A stretch of 64,000 nt of DNA from Rhodothermia bacterium. Lineage in GTDB: Bacteria > Bacteroidota > Rhodothermia > Balneolales > Balneolaceae. The translations under genes were made by a program, and so were the position numbers. Of the stretch, positions 8,577 through 17,295 are shown one piece after another. Each line of letters starts with the position of its first letter. The stretch's first letter is position 1. Where the stretch lies: positions 601,216 to 665,215 of the forward strand of contig JAUICM010000002.1 of assembly GCA_030427885.1 (NCBI GenBank). The letters are read 5' to 3'. The notes beneath the pieces were generated by a model that did no database searches, had not been told where the DNA came from, and saw only the letters and a program-made list of their open reading frames with translations.

Positions 8577-9458
8577 ATGTTTGGGGACCACATAGGGACT
8601 ACAAATCTATCTAGTATTACTTTTCTTTTACTCATATTCGCTAGATATTCAAGGGTGGACAAATCTTTAAAAATAGATAAAATCATAAAGATTTTAGGTG
8701 ATCGAGTTGATAATCAATTCGAATACATAACAACAAACCTATCTCTTAAAGAAAGAGTTGTGAATCCATATCATCGTTTTAATGATGATATTTTGGGTGA
8801 TCAACAAGATCCACAACAAATCAATTTTTATACTTCGAATGGTTTTTTTAATTACAGCAATAATCTAACAAAAAACACATTACTCGAGATTTCTGTGCCT
8901 GCAGGTTACAAATTAAGTCAAATTAAAACTGACCTGCGATTCGTCACATATTTTATTCTTTTAAATAAACCGAATAAAAAAAATCGCCTTCGCTATATAT
9001 ACCATACCTCAATCGATCAAATATTTGATTTATCTGGTTATTTAGTTGAAGACTATAATAACCAACTTTATTCTGAAATAAGAGTTGCATCAACTGATGC
9101 AAAAAAAAGGCTTGATATAGCTTTTCAACACCATTCATTTCAAAAAAATCTATCCAATGCTAAGCCTAAAAAAACAACAGAGGTAAGGACTAGATACAAA
9201 GAATTTTTTAGGGATATAATTACCAAGAAAATTAAATCTAATTCTGCATTTAGTATGTCTTTAGAGAAGATTAACGGAACTGAACTGGATAAAGAAGTAA
9301 AAATATTTAGCGCTGGCAAGGTTTTTATACCTTCTCATATTTTTAAAATCTGTAGCTCCACCTATTGTGGCGATTTTCCTTTTATACATGAAGATACATT
9401 TAGGGATATTTTTGATGAAGTATCCGCTGAAATAGCTAGGGAAAAAAGGGGGAAATAA
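8577..9458 (+). CDS. hypothetical protein at the island's left end
   Basis: The predicted product has 293 residues and is not recognised. It is Lys/Asn/Phe-rich, with no signal peptide or clear membrane segment and no motif I can name. The first about 12 codons overlap the arm-type integrase site, and no ribosome site precedes ATG 8577, so the true start may lie downstream (for example GTG near 8655). The AT-rich codon use matches the island rather than the chromosome. Its place between attL and the AlpA gene is typical for small accessory genes of such islands. Confidence 0.6.
   Translation: MFGDHIGTTNLSSITFLLLIFARYSRVDKSLKIDKIIKILGDRVDNQFEYITTNLSLKERVVNPYHRFNDDILGDQQDPQQINFYTSNGFFNYSNNLTKNTLLEISVPAGYKLSQIKTDLRFVTYFILLNKPNKKNRLRYIYHTSIDQIFDLSGYLVEDYNNQLYSEIRVASTDAKKRLDIAFQHHSFQKNLSNAKPKKTTEVRTRYKEFFRDIITKKIKSNSAFSMSLEKINGTELDKEVKIFSAGKVFIPSHIFKICSSTYCGDFPFIHEDTFRDIFDEVSAEIAREKRGK
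8584..8605 (+). promoter_or_regulatory. integrase arm-type site, left
   Basis: A 22-bp site made of two tandem 10-mers of the form GGGAC(C/T)ACA(T/A). It matches 50523-50544 at 21 of 22 positions in the same orientation. It lies 63 bp inside attL. Position and repetition fit an integrase or excisionase arm-binding site; this is inference. Confidence 0.6.
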
Positions 9459-9542
9459 AAGGGAATAATCCCACCCTTTTCTGTAGCCCTCCTTAGAATA
9501 CACCCCGACCTTTGTTGTGTAAATTTTAACGAGCAAAGGTAT

Positions 9543-9743
9543 ATGCCAATCTTAAAGACCAGAATCATTCGACCTAAGGAACTCAGCGAAATTCTCGGAG
9601 TTTCCAGAACAACTCTCTGGAGAATGCAGAATAGAGGTAATCTTCCTAACTGCATTCGTATATCAGCTGGAGCTGTAGGGTGGATTGAGTCTGATATAGA
9701 AAATTGGCTTAAAGCAAAAAAGGCTGGAAAGTCCAGCTTTTAG
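9543..9743 (+). CDS. AlpA-family DNA-binding regulator/excisionase
   Basis: A 66-residue helix-turn-helix protein of the AlpA/MerR-like class: IIRPKELSEILGVSRTTLWRMQNRGNLP, then VGWIESDIENWLKAKK. Proteins of this family regulate integrase expression or act as recombination directionality factors in P4-like islands, which fits the tyrosine integrase at the opposite end. It uses TGG for all its Trp codons, unlike the recoded genes 1.3 kb downstream. Confidence 0.88.
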   Translation: MPILKTRIIRPKELSEILGVSRTTLWRMQNRGNLPNCIRISAGAVGWIESDIENWLKAKKAGKSSF

Positions 9744-9769
9744 CTTTGCTCACAACATGGAGCTATTAT

Positions 9770-10141
9770 ATGCCCCGAATTGAAAACATTACATATAAAA
9801 CTGTAACTAAAGTCTTTTTACGCACAAAAGACTCAGAAATGGCTGATGAACATCTTGCTACAATTACTGTAGATGTTCCCGATCCAGAAAAATATCACTT
9901 TGATATTATTGAGTGGTTCCATCATGAACTAAAACGAAAGTTTCCAGAACAAATTCAAGAAATCTCTCTGGAAGATATAGATGAAAACGAGCTTTACTAC
10001 CAATCTGAACATTTAGCAATCGTAGAACGTGAGGATAGTAAAGAACTAATTTATTTGGACGGGCGATTTACAGGAAATCTACAAAAACTCGAACAGAACA
10101 AATGGATGGAGGCCTTAGAAGAACGGAGTAATACTCAATAA
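9770..10141 (+). CDS. small hypothetical protein
   Basis: The product (about 123 residues) is acidic and unrecognised, with patterns such as ATITVDVPDPEKYHFDIIEWF and LEDIDENELYYQSEHLAIVE. ATG 9770 is chosen because GGAG lies about 10 bases upstream; a TTG at 9746 would add 8 residues and has no such site. It follows the AlpA gene by 26 bp and is probably co-transcribed with it. No function can be assigned. Confidence 0.6.
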   Translation: MPRIENITYKTVTKVFLRTKDSEMADEHLATITVDVPDPEKYHFDIIEWFHHELKRKFPEQIQEISLEDIDENELYYQSEHLAIVEREDSKELIYLDGRFTGNLQKLEQNKWMEALEERSNTQ

Positions 10142-10222
10142 AAATTAACTTATGATAAAAAAAACAAATACATTGAAAAAGTATTAGAAGAACTAAGAAA
10201 CGTAATTTATGACCATGAAGAA

Positions 10223-10459
10223 GTGATTATGCACCGGCTTAAAATTCATCTCAGACATGATGCAGAAGTCAATAATTGGAATGATGAGTTTTCATTAGCC
10301 GTAGCCACTGGTGGTTGTACTTTTGATAAGTTAGAACAACATACAGCATTAGTTAATAAGTCCAGGCTTTACTTACCTGACGAAATGATAACAGATGCTA
10401 TCAAAACTGAAATCATGATATATCTACATGATTATGGCTTTGAATTAACTGGAATATAA
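10223..10459 (+). CDS. small hypothetical protein, start uncertain
   Basis: An unrecognised protein of 78 residues if started at GTG 10223. The same frame is open back to 10142 and reads as plausible protein (YIEKVLEELRNVIYDHEE), but contains no start codon. An ATG at 10152 lies one base out of frame, separated by a run of eight A (10157-10164). A ninth A would join it in frame. So the gene is either frameshifted at the homopolymer, mis-sequenced there, or read by slippage. It is followed by a terminator-like hairpin. Confidence 0.5.
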   Translation: MIMHRLKIHLRHDAEVNNWNDEFSLAVATGGCTFDKLEQHTALVNKSRLYLPDEMITDAIKTEIMIYLHDYGFELTGI

Positions 10460-10491
10460 AATCGTGACTGCAAATTAAATATTAACTGTAG

Positions 10492-10519
10492 AGTTCAAGG
10501 ATAGCATGCACCTTGGACT
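10492..10519 (+). terminator. hairpin after the small unknown genes
   Basis: AGTTCAAGG (10492-10500) pairs with CCTTGGACT (10511-10519) across a 10-base loop, giving nine pairs including one T-G. It lies 33 bp after the stop at 10459, and the T-tract after it is weak. Confidence 0.45.
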
Positions 10520-10848
10520 TTACAAAAGCAATTTTATTAAAATTACTATTTCTTTTTTAAAAAAATAATACTGAATAAATATACACAGGCGACTCCATAG
10601 TTTAGCTTTATCATAAAAGTATTGGGTCTGGGACGATTAAAAGTAAAGCTGAACTTGCAAAAAAGTTGCGAGAGTTTGCAGAGCGTTTATTGTAAAAAGT
10701 GCTTCATTAAGTTTATTTGCTTTCTGTAAATATTATCAGCGCTGCACGAACTTACGCCTCCTCATCAGAATTAAATCTTAAAAATAGGTCAGCACTTTAA
10801 TTTTGCAGTACACAGACTAATATTTCGTCTGTAAGATTACTGCTCATG
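10520..10848. other. intergenic stretch with a possible gene remnant
   Basis: No complete gene is seen. A short plus-strand frame (about 10606-10695) ends in GTIKSKAELAKKLREFAERL and reads like a helical protein C-terminus, but TAG precedes it and there is no start. It may be a remnant of a lost gene. Confidence 0.3.
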
Positions 10849-11313
10849 CTATGAGGTTATTTTCGGATTCATTGTAATAGGTTTAAAAAACATTATCAAT
10901 TCGTCCAACCTATTTTCTGAAATACCTTCCCCATTATAAAATCTGTCTTTCATTACTAATTCCACTGGTAAATAGTTCTGAATACACTTCTGAAATTCGT
11001 TAAACACTTTATCTTCGGATTGAATAGCTAAAAATTCGTTACAGTACTTCCCGATTTCTGAAGGAAGTATAGATGAATTCATCAGTCAATCCTTATCGAT
11101 ATTAAAAGTACTACCTAAAGAATGTAGGAATTCGTACTTCGGATTATATATTCGGCCCAGGTGATAGATCTCCGATATATACCCTTTCACCACTCCTAAG
11201 CTTTTTGCAAATTTTTGGTTATTGCAACCCACCAAATAATGGATGAGAATCACCTTCTTTTGAAGACAGATTGAAGGTCAGGTTAGTTTTTTTAAGTTAA
11301 TTATTGTTGCCAT
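10849..11313 (-). CDS. XRE-like repressor with two in-frame UGA (UGA-as-Trp candidate)
   Basis: From ATG 11313 to TAG 10849 there is one continuous 155-codon frame interrupted only by UGA at 11278-11280 and 11086-11088. Read as Trp, it gives a Cro/CI-type helix-turn-helix: QKFAKSLGVVKGYISEIYHLG, then EFLHSLGSTFNIDKD-W-LMNSS. In this family the recognition region is normally followed by a conserved D-W-L, so the second UGA falls exactly on a canonical Trp. There are no UGG codons, no UAA/UAG and no frameshift within the frame. It faces the recoded helicase gene across a 159-bp divergent region, a repressor/replication layout seen in plasmids and phages. Under the standard code it would be a pseudogene. 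Confidence 0.72.
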
Positions 11314-11472
11314 GATATCCTATTGTTTTGTATTACTTTATTCTATTAATAATCTTCGGTTTAGTCAAATTATTTGAACGTTTTTTGAAGATTCCCTTGA
11401 CTAAGTTCTCTATAATGAATAGAGTATAAGTAGGTTATAAATAATGGTACCCTTTCATCAAAAAAGTTAAAA
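11314..11472. promoter_or_regulatory. divergent control region between recoded repressor and replication gene
   Basis: An AT-rich region with a perfect inverted repeat CTCTAT-AATGA-ATAGAG at 11408-11424, suited to a dimeric repressor such as the XRE protein encoded on its left. Promoters for both directions are expected here. No box is assigned. Confidence 0.45.
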
Positions 11473-13953
11473 ATGAAATTCGAATTCTCCCTTCACCCCC
11501 AATCTTTTTCTGAAAAACCTAGTGGCTCCTGAGTCGCTACAATCAGCAAAAACCTGCGTACCGTAGAAGCGGATTCCCCAGCCGATCTACTTAATGCTGT
11601 AGAGCAGGGGCAATCCTGATCTCCCGCCGTTTTTAACGGCACCCGAAATAATACCAACTGAGTTAAGCAGTCGAACTTAGCCTTAGATTTTGACTGCGGA
11701 ATTACTCCATATGAAGTTATTCAACGATTAAAAAGCTACGGCATAATACCGACTTGCTGATATCCTACCTTTAGCGATACTCCAAGAAAACGAAAATTTA
11801 GACTGGTGTTATTTTTAGATACAGAGATCACGGACTTGCCCACCCGTAATTTTTTAATGAACGGGTTAATTGCGCTGTTCCCCGAAGTAGATAAAGCCTG
11901 TAAAGACCCAGCTCGCTTATTTTATGGCACTAATAAAAAAGGGGAACTTCTTAACCCAACTCCAATCTCTGTTGAGTTGCTTACCAGCGTACTCGAAAGT
12001 GATAAGTTAAAAGGTGGAGGCCGGTTACGCAAGATTAACCCCAAAACCCCCGGTGCAATAGGAGCTCGAAAACATGGCTTTTCAGCGGCTTCCTATAGTA
12101 TATATATAGAAGACCGCTCAAAAGCCACAAATCAGCAAAAGCTTGCCTACTATGAGATGCTTAAACGCAATAAAAGGAACAAATGCGTTGATAGAAAAAA
12201 ACTGGCTTCCCGAGTCCGGATCTTTGATGAGTTTCTCCATGGCAATAAGCGATGTACGTATGCACAGCTTCTTGGAATCGCTCAGAATCTAGCATGAATG
12301 CAAGGCGGTCAGCAGCTTTATGAGCAGCGACTGAAGGAGTTCAATCGCCATCATAAAGGTACGAATCCTTATCCCAACGATGGACGGTTTGAGCTGATGA
12401 GGGTGATTAGTAAGTATAATGCTCAGGTGGAAACCGCTTACTTTCCTCAGCGCTTACTGCTGTTTTCACCATACCCAGAGGATCACCGCTACCATAATCT
12501 TCTCACTGCAGAGCGGGATATTTTTCAAGGGGTGGAGGTCCTCAACCCTCCTGCTCCCATTTCTTTAACCAATGCTGAGCAGCTTTTTGATTATGAGTTT
12601 AACAACGCCTTAGACTGCCTCAGCGATGACATCTTTATCTTTAAGCTTCCCACTGGAATTGGAAAGTCTCGACGCATTAAAGAGCTGGATGAGGTCCTGC
12701 TTGCCTTTCCTACCAATGAGCTAAAGCTAGAGCAATTTCAGAGCAGAACCGAACATAACAATGCACATTTGACTCCCCCGTTCCCGGTATTTCAGGATGC
12801 ACAGCTTAATGAATCGTTAGAAAGGTTGTTAAAAGCTGGATTTATAAAACAGGTCCATAGCATACTTTGAGACCTAAATAATGGGGCCTGTGGTGGCGTG
12901 ATAGATCAGCTAAGAGCCCAAGACTATGTCCGCAAGATCCAGCAGATCAAAAAAAAGTATGAAACGGTGTTTACAACCCATAGCCGAGCTATCCATACCC
13001 AGTTTGAGCATGATACTGTGATCTTTGATGAGGACCCACTAGCCTTGCTTAACGATGTAGATACCCTAAGAATTGCTGACCTGAAAAAGATCGGAAATCA
13101 GAGTATTTCCAGCATGTTTGCAAACACATCAACCACATTGCTAACGCTTCAGCGTTATTTAGAGGGAGTACCTGCAGGTCAGGTATATACCCTTCCAGAA
13201 ACGTACCGCACTGATATTTCATCTGAGGCTTACACTGTAATGCATACCGAAGGGGTGGATAGCAATATCGTTAAGTTTCTGGGTTCCAACTACTTCTATA
13301 AAGATGAAAATAACCGTGATTTAATTCATTTTGTGAAGGCCGAAGACTTACCGGCAGACAAAAAGATCATTATTATGAGCGCAACGGTTCCTGCTGATAT
13401 CTATAAGAAATTATACGGGGACAGGGTCCAGATTATTGACATTACAGAGGTGTCTCATGCGGGTAGGATCACCCAACATACCAAGTATTCTTACTCACGA
13501 AATTCTCTCGCAAAACATACCGATGAATTAAATCAGAAACTTTCGCCCTACCCTACTATTACTTTTAAAAGCTTCAACAAACAGATAAAAGGAGCAGCGC
13601 CTGACATGTGATTTGGGAATTGCTCGGGGTATAACCAGTACACTGGAAAATCAATTAATGTAGTAGGGACTCCTCACCGTCACAACGCCCAGTATTTATT
13701 GCTCGCTCAGGTCATGGGGATTGATATCAATCAGGTAGACAAGACTTTTACCATGCAAACGGTAGAATGGAATGGATTCAGGTTTAGCTTTAATACCTTC
13801 TCTGAGGAATCTCTTCGTGAGATTCAGTTAAGCTTAATCGAAAGTGATTTAATTCAAGCTGCTGGTAGAGCCCGGGCACTGCGGGAAGATGTTGAAGTTC
13901 ATATTTATTCTAACCTGCCACTCAGAATCTCACAGCAGTTTATCAATGATTAA
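11473..13953 (+). CDS. primase-helicase-like replication protein with seven in-frame UGA (UGA-as-Trp candidate)
   Basis: ATG 11473 to TAA 13951-13953 is one unbroken frame of 827 codons if UGA is sense. UGA occurs at 11530, 11617, 11659, 11758, 12295, 12868 and 13609; UAA and UAG do not occur; one UGG is present. The N-terminal third resembles plasmid/phage primases (SNLALDFDCGITPYEVIQRL, then UGA-YPTFSDTP and FRLVLFLD). The C-terminal two thirds carry helicase motifs: KLPTGIGKSRR (Walker A), TVIFDEDP (Walker B), IIIMSATVP (motif III), INVVGTPHRH and QAAGRARAL (motif VI). Trp fits each UGA context, for example GQS-UGA-SPAVF and TN-UGA-VKQSNLALDFD. The role is probably replication initiation and unwinding for an extrachromosomal element. 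Under the standard code it is a string of dead fragments. Confidence 0.75.
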
Positions 13954-14030
13954 TCACAGGAATATCAAACATCAATGCTTACTTCAAGCAAACAAATTTT
14001 TAACTAAAACAAAAACTAATGGAGAAAACC

Positions 14031-14564
14031 ATGCAAACTAGAATTGTAAAATTTAAACCAACAACTAATACCATACTTAACAATACCCCTTACTATCGGG
14101 ATCTGTTAGACCAAGACTATCTCGGTATATTTGTATATGCTTCCCCACAACTATTGGATATAGGAGGTATGCATACTCCTACGCATTCATTTTACAGCTG
14201 ATATCCAATCGCCAGTAATACCTACGATTTCAAGAATTATAAATCGTACTTACAGGAAAAGCTACCTTTAAATAATGATGGAAGAGTAAAACGATGCATC
14301 AACAAACTTAATGAAGCTCACCTGAATAGGTTTTACGTTACAGGAGAGATTACTGACATCATTCAACGTAGCGGGCAGATTATAGCTGTTGAAGCGTATA
14401 TCGAAGACATAGGAAGCGTTGCTTTGATCAATCAATCTAACAGTCTCGTTCGTACGTTTGCTGGGAACCAACTATACAAACCATCTATTATCGGTCACGC
14501 CAGTAACGGTTGGTGTAAACTAAAAGATGCTCAGCATATGATCTATCAATTCACCGATAAATAA
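14031..14564 (+). CDS. hypothetical protein with one in-frame UGA (UGA-as-Trp candidate)
   Basis: The frame runs from ATG 14031 (with GGAG 7 bases upstream; an alternative ATG is at 14019) to TAA 14562-14564, about 177 residues, interrupted only by UGA at 14199-14201 in the aromatic context SFYS-UGA-YPIAS. One UGG is also used (NGWCKL). The product is unrecognised. Its size and its position after a replication protein would suit a single-strand DNA-binding or other replication accessory protein, but no motif supports that. It is followed by a strong terminator hairpin, so the unit 11473-14564 probably formed one transcript. Confidence 0.6.
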
Positions 14565-14568
14565 ATTA

Positions 14569-14590
14569 TAAGCCCCTGAGATGGGGCTTA
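14569..14590. terminator. intrinsic terminator-like hairpin
   Basis: TAAGCCCC (14569-14576) pairs perfectly with GGGGCTTA (14583-14590) around the loop TGAGAT, five bases after the stop at 14564. It closes the recoded gene set. Confidence 0.7.
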
Positions 14591-14619
14591 TATGTTCCTT
14601 TTAAAATCTCACTCTTAAT

Positions 14620-14763
14620 TCAATCCCCTTTTTTATGCTTGTGAGGTTTTAACGTCTTAGTATTACCGGGCGTCTTTTTATTGTCACGTTGACGACGATC
14701 TGGTTTTCCGGTTGATTTTGCTTTCCTTTTGGGTCCTGGTTTAATTCCCATACTTTTCTCCAT
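14620..14763 (-). CDS. small basic protein, 47 residues
   Basis: ATG 14763 to TGA 14620 encodes a very Lys/Arg/Pro-rich peptide (MEKSMGIKPGPKRKAK, ending HKHKKGD). No family is recognised. Its composition suggests nucleic-acid binding or a ribosome-associated tail. A 30-bp motif shared with the WYL regulator's upstream region lies 18 bp before its start, which argues that this is a real, regulated gene. It is too short for sequence-based functional inference. Confidence 0.5.
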   Translation of the reverse strand: MEKSMGIKPGPKRKAKSTGKPDRRQRDNKKTPGNTKTLKPHKHKKGD

Positions 14764-14780
14764 TATTGGTTAACTAAATA

Positions 14781-14810
14781 GTAAGACCGGTGAGATATAC
14801 ATTCCTTACA
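14781..14810 (-). promoter_or_regulatory. 30-bp shared operator-like motif, copy 1
   Basis: It matches 21851-21880 at 23 of 30 positions, with conserved ends GTAAGACCG and TCCTTACA. The outer five bases are inverted repeats (GTAAG/CTTAC). It lies just upstream of a minus-strand gene, as does the other copy. Confidence 0.5.
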
Positions 14811-14848
14811 ATTTTTTTGTTAAGCAGCCCATTTCTAGGAGGCAGTAA

Positions 14849-14959
14849 ATATTAGGCCCTAATCAACAACAACATATAGTTAAAAAGACTACTAAGCGCT
14901 ATGCAGATTTGCTGAATATGGATATTAGTGAGCAGGTGGGAGAGCTTTGATTTGACTAA
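14849..14959 (+). pseudogene. tyrosine recombinase C-terminal remnant 1
   Basis: The frame reads KKTTKRYADLLNMDISEQVGEL, then UGA at 14948, then FD and TAA. It is nearly the same as the ending of the second remnant at 17412-17573 (TTQRYADLLNMDISEQIG). This is the region around the nucleophile Tyr of an integrase. A stop lies directly upstream, and the catalytic Arg and His boxes are missing. Confidence 0.6.
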
Positions 14960-14990
14960 CTCTATTAGATTAGCAAGGGTAGGTTGGTCT

Positions 14991-15920
14991 TCAGTTGGAA
15001 CCTGATACATGTATAGAGACTACTTTTGCATACAAAGAATTCATTACACCAATTTGTTGATTTATCTGAAGTAAAGTACGCTTAATATTTTGTAGTTCAG
15101 AGTTTGCTTCTCTCAATCGTATCAGGGCTTTTTTCAACTCAGCTTTTTTTTCATCTAATTCATATTCCTCATAAACACGAACATTACTTGTGAAGCCATT
15201 ATTTAACTTCATTGGAATTTCATTCTTGAAATTTACTGGTAATTCGAAATCCTGTTGTCTTGTGAAACGTCCTCTCCGAGTGACCAATATTGCAGGTTCG
15301 TATGTGCGATTGTTCTGAACCTCATAGCTACTTTTATCAGTGGTTGATATAATCTCTTTTACAACAACAGCCCAAAGGTATTTTACAGTATCAATTTCAA
15401 CAGCTAGCTGAATTGCTCGAATGCTGTTCTCCTGTAATGCTATCCTGGTTGAATAATTAAGCTGCTTATCGATTTGGTTAATACGAGCTTTTAGACTATC
15501 TAAAACAATTACTAAGCCTGAATCTGTTGCAAATGTTTTCGAAAACCTTGTCAGCTTCTGACGATGCCCAACCCCACTGAAAGTGAATGAGTTTGAGATT
15601 CGTTGAGTGATTGCAGCTGGTTCAGTTTCTGGAATTTTCTGAGATAAAATTGAATCACTTATATTAATGATGAACGATACATCCTTAATTTTTTCTTCTA
15701 TCTCATCACTTAGTTGTTCAACGTACAGTTTAGCTTCTTGTTCTGACATTATCTTAGGAATCTCAGCACGTTTTTCAATCTCAGTAGCTCTATTTGGTTT
15801 GATACTTATATATGGCCAAATAAAAAACAGCACTAATAGAGTAATAGAAGTAGCCAGGAAAAGCGTGTCATAGCGAACTGATTTTTTCTTTTTTTCTTCT
15901 TTTCTTCCATTATCTCCCAC
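14991..15920 (-). CDS. membrane-anchored coiled-coil protein, unknown
   Basis: This protein has about 309 residues and starts at GTG 15920, whose bases overlap the upstream stop (TAGTG); a TTG at 15950 is an alternative. After a basic Lys-rich N-terminus there is one membrane helix (TLFLATSITLLVLFFIWPYI). Long helical stretches follow, ending in a coiled coil (KKAELKKALIRLREANSELQ). The body should lie on the outer face of the inner membrane. No family is recognised. It appears co-transcribed with the small zinc-ribbon membrane protein before it. Confidence 0.6.
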   Translation of the reverse strand: MGDNGRKEEKKKKSVRYDTLFLATSITLLVLFFIWPYISIKPNRATEIEKRAEIPKIMSEQEAKLYVEQLSDEIEEKIKDVSFIINISDSILSQKIPETEPAAITQRISNSFTFSGVGHRQKLTRFSKTFATDSGLVIVLDSLKARINQIDKQLNYSTRIALQENSIRAIQLAVEIDTVKYLWAVVVKEIISTTDKSSYEVQNNRTYEPAILVTRRGRFTRQQDFELPVNFKNEIPMKLNNGFTSNVRVYEEYELDEKKAELKKALIRLREANSELQNIKRTLLQINQQIGVMNSLYAKVVSIHVSGSN

Positions 15921-16126
15921 TAAATTCGCTCCACCCAAGTTGAGCCACAATTATTGCATGTATATGATACTTTCCCTTTGTGCCTTTGCTGAAGTTCACC
16001 CACCCCTTCAGAACATCTGAGACATTTACTGGTTTTTATCGATTCCTCTCTGTTATTCATATGTGGACTTAATAGTCCAATAGAAACCAATAATCCAGCT
16101 CCGAGTGTTAATAGATACCTTAACAT
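15920..16126 (-). CDS. small membrane protein with zinc ribbon
   Basis: A 68-residue protein with an N-terminal hydrophobic helix (LLTLGAGLLVSIGLL) and a C-terminal C4 zinc-ribbon pattern (KCLRCSEG ... YTCNNCGSTWVERI). It overlaps the next gene by one base. It is likely a partner of the coiled-coil membrane protein that follows. The function is unknown. It is divergent from the XRE gene at 16201 across a 74-bp spacer. Confidence 0.6.
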   Translation of the reverse strand: MLRYLLTLGAGLLVSIGLLSPHMNNREESIKTSKCLRCSEGVGELQQRHKGKVSYTCNNCGSTWVERI

Positions 16127-16200
16127 TACAGTTACTTTTTACCTTAAATCTGCACAATATATTGTGCTAAGTCAAGATAAGAATAGCTGCATCATGCAGC

Positions 16201-16434
16201 ATGAAAACAAAAGAAGAGATTCAGAAGATTATTGGGCTAAATCTGAAGCGTGAGAGAGATAACGCAGGGATCTCGCAATTTGATTTAGCAATCAGGGCTG
16301 AGCTCCATAGAAATATGATCGATCTAATAGAACGCGGTAAAACTATGCCTACTGTTTATACCCTGCTTAAGATTGCTGACTCTTTAGAAATTGAAGTTAA
16401 TGTATTACTGAGTTCACTGAATAAGTCTCTGTAA
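16201..16434 (+). CDS. XRE-family transcriptional regulator
   Basis: A compact 77-residue Cro/CI-type helix-turn-helix: IIGLNLKRERDNAGISQFDLAIRAELHRNMIDLIERG, then PTVYTLLKIADSLEIEVNVLLSS. It follows the standard code without internal stops. It is divergent from the small zinc-ribbon gene and convergent with the 233-residue gene that follows, and probably controls its local neighbours. Another XRE remnant with related wording lies at about 36459. Confidence 0.85.
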   Translation: MKTKEEIQKIIGLNLKRERDNAGISQFDLAIRAELHRNMIDLIERGKTMPTVYTLLKIADSLEIEVNVLLSSLNKSL

Positions 16435-16480
16435 TACATCATTGTCACGGTAATGCGCAATATTTTATATACCCTTTCTA

Positions 16481-17182
16481 CTACATATGCGGCCACATAA
16501 TGTTTATCTCTTCGCAAGCTGCTTTCACATCTTTCAGTCGTTGTTTGAATGCTTTCGGGGTAGTAAAAATCTTTCCATTGAAAACATCCAATACGAAGGT
16601 TAATTCGTTAGGTGTGTTACATTTCTGAATTTTAAGATTATTTTTTACCCACTGATGGGTTATGGTCGTAATATAGTCTCCCATCTCTTCATCGAGCGGA
16701 TTGTTCTTACTAAAAAATAGCTTTATTACACCAATATCATCATGGTTTGTACTCTTTGAAGTGAGTATCACTTCAGGTCTAACACTTATTTTCACACCTG
16801 CTATTTCCAGCTTTTCAACATCTGTATTTCCTCTTGTAATTGAATAATCCTCCAGATTAATTATCTCATCAATTGTGTTCGAGAAATTTTTCAGGGCAAG
16901 TATGTTTGAATCATTTCTCTTTTTCTGATAATCGCTTAAATTTCGAAGGGATCTGAGGTGCTTTATTTCAGTATCGATTATAGAATTGTTCCTCCCTCCC
17001 GAAACAAAGTAGTTTATAATCGTATTTTCAGCGGGTTGATAGTATGCTGTCTTAAATGGTTTCGGATGTTTCTGATCTTTGATAATAGTTTTACGTGAAT
17101 GAGCTGTACTTATCAAATAATCACTCAGTTTATTTACTGAGATACGTGCCAACTTCCTAACTCTTGACTTTGTAGTTTTCAT
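16481..17182 (-). CDS. hypothetical protein
   Basis: A 233-residue basic protein without signal peptide or membrane helix. The second half has a mixed alpha/beta pattern (VEKLEIAGVKISVRPEVILTS, DIGVIKLFFSKNNPLDEEMG) and a C-terminal KAFKQRLKDVKAACEEI helix. The regular strand-helix pattern around residues 125-165 is reminiscent of a nuclease-like core, but I see no convincing catalytic set. It is not recognised. Upstream of its start lies the cluster of DnaA-box-like sites. Confidence 0.55.
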   Translation of the reverse strand: MKTTKSRVRKLARISVNKLSDYLISTAHSRKTIIKDQKHPKPFKTAYYQPAENTIINYFVSGGRNNSIIDTEIKHLRSLRNLSDYQKKRNDSNILALKNFSNTIDEIINLEDYSITRGNTDVEKLEIAGVKISVRPEVILTSKSTNHDDIGVIKLFFSKNNPLDEEMGDYITTITHQWVKNNLKIQKCNTPNELTFVLDVFNGKIFTTPKAFKQRLKDVKAACEEINIMWPHM

Positions 17183-17218
17183 AGGATGTAATATTTGTTA
17201 ATAATTGATACACATAAT

Positions 17219-17295
17219 TTATACACATTAATCTACTTAATTTTAAATACCCTATCTCAGTTTCTTTTCCACAACCTTTCCACTAGTTATCCACA
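17219..17295 (+). other. cluster of DnaA-box-like sequences
   Basis: TTATACACA (17219-17227), TTTTCCACA (17265-17273) and a perfect consensus box TTATCCACA (17287-17295) lie in the same orientation within 77 bp of AT-rich DNA. This could be a replication-origin remnant or a regulatory DnaA site. Confidence 0.4.

Noticed and set aside
10849..14564. UGA read as selenocysteine or as glycine
   Set aside because: Ten UGA in three genes without SECIS-like hairpins after them do not fit selenocysteine. Glycine (code 25) fits poorly because several contexts, above all the D-W-L of the repressor, call for Trp.
10849..14564. Random nonsense decay or G-to-A hypermutation of normal genes
   Set aside because: Not excluded, but disfavoured: hypermutation or decay should also give UAA/UAG or indels within these frames over about 1,160 codons, and none are present.
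10460..15000. A suppressor tRNA-Trp(UCA) gene inside or beside the recoded patch
   Set aside because: I looked for a T-loop and a matching cloverleaf in the gaps and saw none; a hairpin at 10492-10519 does not fold as a tRNA. If such a tRNA exists it must be elsewhere in the genome.
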